From contig CAYJIR010000001.1 of assembly GCA_964370295.1 (NCBI GenBank), forward strand, positions 62,001-126,000: DNA of 64,000 nucleotides, in the 5' to 3' direction. The DNA comes from JAAYCI01 sp964370295. Its GTDB lineage: Bacteria > Bacillota > Clostridia > Oscillospirales > Ruminococcaceae. The notes below the pieces were generated by a model that was given only the letters and a program-made list of their open reading frames with translations, did no database searches and had not been told where the DNA came from. Below, piece after piece: positions 59,137 to 64,000 of the stretch; position 1 is the first letter of the stretch; each line of letters starts with the position of its first letter. The translations under genes were made by a program, and so were the position numbers.

Positions 59137-60439
59137 AAGAAACCTCCCGTCAAAAAAAGGAAAGGGCTCGGCAGCGAGCTCTTCTTCAACATCGGGAACA
59201 AGCGGCAACAAAAACGCAATGCGTGCCACACAAAACGAGACGGCTACAAGGCAGGGAAGCGGTGGTAAACCATCAGTGCCTCCTTCTATGCCACCACAAA
59301 AGAATAGAGGGCCAAAGAAAAAAAAGAAACGAATTATTCGTGTGGTGCTTATCGTGCTGTTGTGTCTTGTTGTTTTGGTGGTGGGCGCATTGGCTTTTGT
59401 GTATAACAGTATCCGTGTGGAGATTGCTCCGGAAGAGGGTGGCTACACACCTGAAGACATTGGCAGTATCCCGGAATACACGGGGGAAGGCGTTACCAAT
59501 TTCTTGGTGTGCGGCCTTGATTACGACAACGAAGAGGCCGATGGCTACACAACAGAGGAGCATATAGGGCGCACCGATATGATTTTGTACGTGCGTTATG
59601 ATACCATTAATAATAAAGTGGTTTTGATGCAAATCCCGCGGGATGTATATGTGGGGCCCGAGCTGGAAACGGGTGGAACAGGGAAAATCAACGGCTTGTA
59701 TTATTATGCCGAGGACCCAAACAACCGCATGGAACCGCTTTCCCGCGCTATTTATGACCAACTGGGGCTACCTGTGGATTTCTATGTCACCTTGGACATG
59801 GATGCCTTAAAAGAAATCATCGACCATCCTCCGGGTTATATCAGTGTATATGTGCCCATGGATGTGATAGACCCCAATAACCCGGAGGCTATGATACCGG
59901 CCGGTTGGCGCGATTTCACCAGTGATGAAGCAGAGTTCTTTTTGCGCAACCGAACGAGCCCTACGTATGAAGGCATGAGTGATATTATGCGTTTGCAGAT
60001 GCAACAAAGCTTTTATTCTGCATTATATAGAGAGTTTACAGAATTGACACCAACCGATCTTTTGATGTGGATGCGTGTTTTGCTATACCGTGTGAACACG
60101 GACATGGACCCTGTTCAATTGGGGGGCTTGGCTCAAAATGCTTTAAGCTTAGAAAGTAGTGACATCACTTTTATACGTCCACCTGTGGGCGCCGCTATGT
60201 ACGGGAACAATTCCGTTTTGTCATTGGAGGCAGAAGGTACGGCTGATTTGATGAACGAGTATTTACGCCCCGAAGGGCAGAGCTTGGGCGTGGAAGATTT
60301 AAATATCTATACCTTGCCTATGAATCTGGGTGTTTCCGAGGCAAGTATTCGCTCGATGACTGATATTCAAGCCGTGGAGACAACAGATCCGGCTGCCGAA
60401 CAGACCGCCGAAACCGTGGTGGAAAGTGATGCGGCGTAG
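59123..60439 (+). CDS. LytR-CpsA-Psr (LCP) family protein 1
   Basis: 438 residues from TTG at 59123, with GGAGG 9 nt upstream inside yqeK. A Ser/Gly/Lys-rich cytoplasmic head (1-70) ends in a basic KKKKKR run, then a single membrane helix (about 71-95), then an extracellular LCP domain: VCGLDYDN, GRTDMILYVRYD, MQIPRDVYV and FFLRNR. LCP enzymes attach teichoic acids or other polymers to peptidoglycan from undecaprenyl-phosphate carriers. The acidic tail is Thr/Glu/Ala-rich. It is followed by a second LCP gene, suggesting local duplication. Confidence 0.9.
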   Translation: MSQFERNLPSKKGKGSAASSSSTSGTSGNKNAMRATQNETATRQGSGGKPSVPPSMPPQKNRGPKKKKKRIIRVVLIVLLCLVVLVVGALAFVYNSIRVEIAPEEGGYTPEDIGSIPEYTGEGVTNFLVCGLDYDNEEADGYTTEEHIGRTDMILYVRYDTINNKVVLMQIPRDVYVGPELETGGTGKINGLYYYAEDPNNRMEPLSRAIYDQLGLPVDFYVTLDMDALKEIIDHPPGYISVYVPMDVIDPNNPEAMIPAGWRDFTSDEAEFFLRNRTSPTYEGMSDIMRLQMQQSFYSALYREFTELTPTDLLMWMRVLLYRVNTDMDPVQLGGLAQNALSLESSDITFIRPPVGAAMYGNNSVLSLEAEGTADLMNEYLRPEGQSLGVEDLNIYTLPMNLGVSEASIRSMTDIQAVETTDPAAEQTAETVVESDAA

Positions 60440-60549
60440 ATCGTTTTAAGCAAGAACCGTGCTAAAAAAGATGGGATTTTATTTCATCTTCTTGCAAGCG
60501 GGCTGTATGCGAATACCCGTGTCGGCAAAAGAAAAAGGAAGAAAAACCA

Positions 60550-62319
60550 TTGAACAAAAAAGAACATAATGCATATTCGGGACGAATACAACGTGCGGAG
60601 CATGAGGCATCCTCTGCCCCTGCGGTAGAGCAGGGAGAGCCCCTTCAAACAATGCCTACACAGAAGCAAAGTCTTTCGGATGCGGCTTTTCAAGGGCAAA
60701 AAGTTCAGCAGCAAATGCCGCCGCAAGGCGGACAGGCTGTGCCACAAATGCCAAGGCAGCAAATGCCGCCGCAAGGCGGACAGGCTGTGCCACAAATGCC
60801 AAGGCAGCAAATGCCGCCGCAAGGCGGACAGGCTGTGCCACAGATGCCAANNNNNNNNNNNNNNNNNNNNNNNNNNNNNNNNNNNNNNNNNNNNNNNNNN
60901 NNNNNNNNNNNNNNNNNNNNNNNNNNNNNNNNNNNNNNNNNNNNNNNNNNGCCGCAAGGCGGACAGGCTGTGCCACAGATGCCAAGGCAGCAAATGCCGC
61001 CGCAAAGAGCGCAGGCTGTGCCACAAGCGCCACCGAAGCAAAAAGAGATGCACTACGAACTGCATAATGTTTCTATGACGCCGCAGCAGAAAAGAGAGAC
61101 ATCGCAAGCGCCTTTTGAACAGGAAGTTGGGGCTGACTTTTATGAAGCACAAACCCCATCGAAGAAAAAAGGTTTTTCTAAAAGGGGCAAGGAATCAAAC
61201 GGGCCAAAACAAAAAAGAGCCAAAGGAAAAGTGGTTTTATCGTTGTTGCTCGTGTTTGTCCTTTTAGTGGGTGGTGGTGCGGCTTTTGGGCTTGGTTATG
61301 TAGACAGCCTGCTGAACACAGATCTTTTGGGGAGAATCACGAACTATATTCCAAAATCATATTCGAAAAGCGACATTGTAAATGTGCTGATTGTAGGAAT
61401 TGATAATGAAGAAGGCCGAGATTATGGGGCCGGCCTTGGCATGACCGACATGATATTATATGCCAATTTTGATATTGTAAACAACAAATTAAATTTATTG
61501 CAAATTCCACGAGACAGTTATGTGGGCGAAGAGGTGCCAACGGGTGGAACGGGCAAAATCAATGCGGCGCTTATTTCCGGGGAAGACACGGAAAACCCCA
61601 TTAACAATTTGGTGAAAGTGGTGGAAGAGCAATTTCAATTGCCCATAGACCACTATATTGCCATGGATATGGACGGTATGAAAGCCATTGTTGATACTTT
61701 TGGCGGCTTGCGCGTGTATGTGCCGCAAGAGATGTCCTACAACGGCAGTTACTTGCCGCAGGGATGGCAGTGGCTAAACGGCGAGGCGGCCGAGTTTTTT
61801 GTGCGAAACCGTTCCGGCCCGGGGTTCGAACAGGCAGATATTTCGCGTTTGGATAACCAACGGTTTTTTTATTCGGCGTTGTTTCGGCGTTTCATGAATT
61901 TGGCGCCACAAGATATCGTGAATCTTTTGCCTGTTTTCGAGCACTATTGCAGCACAGATATCGGTCTTACGGATATTTTTGATTTGGCGTATACTGCGCT
62001 GAACTTGCAGGCAGAAAATGTGATGTTTTGTAAGGTGCCGGGTGCCACAGATCCCTCGCTGGATCCAAGCGGGCAGGGGCGAAGCCTCTATTATGTGGAT
62101 ATATATGGAAGGGGAACACAGGAAGAACCGGGCACGGCCAATCTATTAAACCAATATTTTCGCAGTTACTCAGATCCTGTGCCGGCCGAGGAGTTGGGTT
62201 TGCCAAATGTTAGTATTCCAAGCACTACAACACTATATTCGCCCAATATACAGGTGATGAGCAGTGTACAGGCCGAAGAGGGCGGTGCCGACATCGATGT
62301 GGAACCACAACACGCATAG
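60550..62319 (+). CDS. LytR-CpsA-Psr (LCP) family protein 2 with Gln/Pro-rich repeats
   Basis: About 589 residues including an assembly gap. The start is TTG at 60550 with AAGGAAG about 8 nt upstream. The cytoplasmic head carries a tandem 16-residue repeat, QQMPPQGGQAVPQMPR, from about residue 54 to 162, interrupted by 100 N. A basic stretch precedes one membrane helix (about 228-251). The LCP domain follows: IVGIDNEE, TDMILYANFD, LQIPRDSYVG, GTGKINAAL and FFVRNR. It is similar in layout to the preceding LCP protein but with a much longer head. The true repeat number is unknown because of the gap. Confidence 0.88.
   Translation: MNKKEHNAYSGRIQRAEHEASSAPAVEQGEPLQTMPTQKQSLSDAAFQGQKVQQQMPPQGGQAVPQMPRQQMPPQGGQAVPQMPRQQMPPQGGQAVPQMPXXXXXXXXXXXXXXXXXXXXXXXXXXXXXXXXXXPQGGQAVPQMPRQQMPPQRAQAVPQAPPKQKEMHYELHNVSMTPQQKRETSQAPFEQEVGADFYEAQTPSKKKGFSKRGKESNGPKQKRAKGKVVLSLLLVFVLLVGGGAAFGLGYVDSLLNTDLLGRITNYIPKSYSKSDIVNVLIVGIDNEEGRDYGAGLGMTDMILYANFDIVNNKLNLLQIPRDSYVGEEVPTGGTGKINAALISGEDTENPINNLVKVVEEQFQLPIDHYIAMDMDGMKAIVDTFGGLRVYVPQEMSYNGSYLPQGWQWLNGEAAEFFVRNRSGPGFEQADISRLDNQRFFYSALFRRFMNLAPQDIVNLLPVFEHYCSTDIGLTDIFDLAYTALNLQAENVMFCKVPGATDPSLDPSGQGRSLYYVDIYGRGTQEEPGTANLLNQYFRSYSDPVPAEELGLPNVSIPSTTTLYSPNIQVMSSVQAEEGGADIDVEPQHA
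60709..61035 (+). repeat. 48-bp in-frame tandem repeat, partly hidden by the gap
   Basis: 48-bp units (16 codons) start at 60709, 60757 and 60805. The third breaks at 60850. After the gap the remainder of one unit runs to 60987, and a degenerate unit (QQMPPQRAQAVPQAPP) runs to 61035. Visible units differ by only one or two silent changes, such as CAA/CAG before ATG. This suggests recent expansion. Confidence 0.95.
60851..60950. other. Assembly gap (100 N) within the repeat
   Basis: Exactly 100 N. Joining the two flanks in repeat register needs 13 + 48k bases, which is in frame for any k (100 also keeps the frame). The array was probably collapsed or unresolved by short reads. Confidence 0.95.
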
Positions 62320-62333
62320 AAAGAGGGTAAACA

Positions 62334-62702
62334 ATGGAATCTTTAGAGCTTGCCAAACAAGTAGCAAAAGCCTTATACGGGAAAAAAGCTTTAGACCTTA
62401 AGGTGTTAAAAGTGGAAGATTTAACCGTATTAACCGATTATTTTGTCATCGCTTCCGGCTCATCCACCACACATGTGGGCGCCTTGGCCGATGAGGTGGA
62501 TTACAGGTTGTCGCAACAGGGCATAGAGCCCACTCGTAAAGAAGGGGCCGACAGCAAAAATTGGATTTTGATGGATTACAGTGGAGTGGTAGTGCACGTG
62601 TTCTACCCCGAAATGCGTGAATATTATGCGCTAGAGCACCTATGGGCTGATGCAAAGCCCGTAGAGCTGAATTTAGAAGAGGAAAACGCAGACGCGTTAT
62701 AA
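62334..62702 (+). CDS. rsfS: Ribosome silencing factor RsfS
   Basis: 122 residues; binds ribosomal protein L14 and blocks subunit joining when nutrients are limited. Iojap/RsfS motifs: DLKVLKVEDLTVLTDYFVIASG, EGADSKNWILMDY and VVHVFYPEMREYYALEHLW. It follows nadD-yqeK-LCP, a common Bacillota order, and precedes leuS by 16 nt. Ribosome site AAAGAGG. Confidence 0.95.
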   Translation: MESLELAKQVAKALYGKKALDLKVLKVEDLTVLTDYFVIASGSSTTHVGALADEVDYRLSQQGIEPTRKEGADSKNWILMDYSGVVVHVFYPEMREYYALEHLWADAKPVELNLEEENADAL

Positions 62703-62718
62703 CAGAGGAGTGTATGAA

Positions 62719-64000
62719 GTGAGCGAGTATAACCCAAAAGAAATAGAGGCAAAATGGCAAGAACACTGGCTGAAAGAGCACACATTTTCGGCCCCCAACG
62801 ATTATAGCTTGCCGAAGTTTTACGCTTTGGTAGAATTCCCTTATCCCAGCGGGCAGGGCTTACATGTGGGGCATCCGCGCCCGTATACGGCCATGGATGC
62901 CGTGGCCAGAAAACGCCGCCTAGAGGGATATAATGTGTTATATCCCATAGGCTGGGATGCGTTTGGGTTGCCAACAGAAAATTATGCCATTAAAAACCAC
63001 ATTCACCCGTCTATTGTTACGAAAAATAACATAGCGCGTTTTCGTGCGCAAATTCAGGCATTGGGGATTAGTTTTGACTGGGACCGCGAGGTGGATACCA
63101 CCGACCCTGCCTATTATAAATGGACGCAATGGATCTTTTTACAATTGTTTAAAAAAGGCCTTGCCTACAAAAAAGAAATGGCCGTAAACTGGTGCACCTG
63201 TTGTAAGGTGGTGCTGGCCAATGAAGAGGTGGTGAACGGCGCGTGCGAACGTTGTGCAGGCGATGTGATCCGCAAGGTGAAGAGTCAATGGATGCTAAAA
63301 ATCACCGAATATGCCGGGCGCCTTATTGACGACCTTGAGGGGCTAGACTATATAGAGCGTGTGGCCACAAGCCAGAAAAATTGGATAGGGCGTAGCCATG
63401 GGGCGCAAATCAAATTTGCAACTACGGCCGGAGATGATTTGGTGGTGTACACCACGCGTGCAGATACGCTGTTTGGGGCCACTTATATGGTGATGAGCCC
63501 CGAACATAGCTTTTTGAAACAGTGGGAAGGGCGCCTTACAAACCTAGAAGAGATACAGGCATACCAACAGGCCTCGGCGCGGAAAAGCGATTTCGAGCGC
63601 ACAGAGCTTTCTAAAGATAAGGAGAAGACCGGTGTGCGTTTGCAAGGTGTTTCGGCCTTGCATCCGGTGAGCGGTGTGGAAATTCCCATCTTCATTTCGG
63701 ACTATGTGTTGGCAAGCTATGGCACCGGGGCCATCATGGCGGTGCCTGCCCACGACGAGCGCGACTGGGCCTTTGCCAAGAAGTTCTCTTTGCCCATTGT
63801 GGAAGTGGTGCGTGGAGGCGATGTGCAGAAAGAAGCCTATGTAGACTGTAACGAGGGCGAGCTGGTAAACAGTGATTTCCTAGATGGAAAAAATGTGGAA
63901 CAGGCCATAGAAACCATGATTGATTGGCTGGTGAAAGAAGACAAAGGCGAGGCAAAGGTGAACTATAAGCTGCGCGATTGGGTGTTTAGCCGTCAGCGAT
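62719..64000 (+). CDS. leuS: Leucyl-tRNA synthetase, 3' end beyond the window
   Basis: The frame is open from GTG at 62719 to the window end (427 codons), with AGAGGAG 8 nt upstream. It begins VSEYNPKEIEAKWQEHW and carries the class I HIGH-type motif in SGQGLHVGHPRPY. The zinc-knuckle-like CTCCKVVLANEEVV with GACERC is present, and the CP1 editing domain starts around residue 215 (WIGRSHGAQI, TTRADTLFGATY). The KMSKS motif and anticodon domain lie outside. It charges tRNA-Leu. Confidence 0.95.
   Translation, partial: MSEYNPKEIEAKWQEHWLKEHTFSAPNDYSLPKFYALVEFPYPSGQGLHVGHPRPYTAMDAVARKRRLEGYNVLYPIGWDAFGLPTENYAIKNHIHPSIVTKNNIARFRAQIQALGISFDWDREVDTTDPAYYKWTQWIFLQLFKKGLAYKKEMAVNWCTCCKVVLANEEVVNGACERCAGDVIRKVKSQWMLKITEYAGRLIDDLEGLDYIERVATSQKNWIGRSHGAQIKFATTAGDDLVVYTTRADTLFGATYMVMSPEHSFLKQWEGRLTNLEEIQAYQQASARKSDFERTELSKDKEKTGVRLQGVSALHPVSGVEIPIFISDYVLASYGTGAIMAVPAHDERDWAFAKKFSLPIVEVVRGGDVQKEAYVDCNEGELVNSDFLDGKNVEQAIETMIDWLVKEDKGEAKVNYKLRDWVFSRQR

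Noticed and set aside
60709..61035. Regular repeats considered as a CRISPR array
   Set aside because: Units are directly adjacent 48-bp in-frame codon repeats with no spacers, inside a continuous LCP coding sequence.

Overview
The window looks like part of a low-to-mid GC Bacillota chromosome, most likely class Clostridia. The evidence is consensus sigma-A promoters, strong AGGAGG-type ribosome binding sites, an AddAB (not RecBCD) recombination nuclease, class 1B dihydroorotate dehydrogenase with PyrK, TrmFO, and the blocks infC-rpmI-rplT, plsX-rnc-smc-ftsY and nadD-yqeK-LCP-rsfS-leuS. Two runs of exactly 100 N (679-778 and 60851-60950) show that it is a scaffolded draft assembly. Start codons are unusually varied: I assign TTG to six genes, GTG to four and AUC to infC.

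Layout. 1-474: end of an HdeD/DUF308 membrane protein, then a perfect bidirectional terminator and an assembly gap. 857-3598 (minus): a three-gene ABC importer (lipoprotein, permease, ATPase). 3801-4658 (minus): an EamA exporter. 4863-11365 (plus): a complete UMP biosynthesis operon from aspartate transcarbamylase on, pyrB-pyrI-lipoprotein-pyrC-pyrK-pyrD-pyrF-pyrE (carbamoyl-phosphate synthase is not here). argG follows under its own promoter with a candidate ARG box. 12966-17045 (minus): polA-rimI-tsaD. Then dusB (plus), yfbR (minus), and the plus-strand genes yfhO-like, tex, addB and addA.

30497-40654 is themed on molybdenum hydroxylase and purines. An XdhC/CoxI maturation factor and moeA lie on the plus strand. 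A three-subunit xanthine-dehydrogenase-type enzyme lies on the minus strand, divergent from a DeoD-type purine nucleoside phosphorylase across a palindrome-rich intergenic region. Between these sits an ABC-F ATPase preceded by a leader of about 400 nt with six hairpins and a candidate 25-residue leader peptide. A tRNA-Lys(UUU) gene follows, next to a short palindrome resembling two IS3-type ends.

41126-64000 is mostly core information processing: a BadF-type ATPase, an MGMT-like protein, infC-rpmI-rplT, a TrmH-type methyltransferase, a greatly enlarged DprA, topA, trmFO, plsX, rnc, smc, ftsY, rdgB, yhbY, nadD, yqeK, two tandem LytR-CpsA-Psr proteins (the second with 16-residue repeats interrupted by a gap), rsfS and the 5' part of leuS.

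Most of the window is ordinary housekeeping DNA. I found no CRISPR array, prophage or defence island. The items most worth a second look are the ABC-F leader, the enlarged DprA, the AUC start of infC, the IS-end palindrome, the unknown lipoprotein inside the pyr operon, and the repeat-bearing LCP protein.
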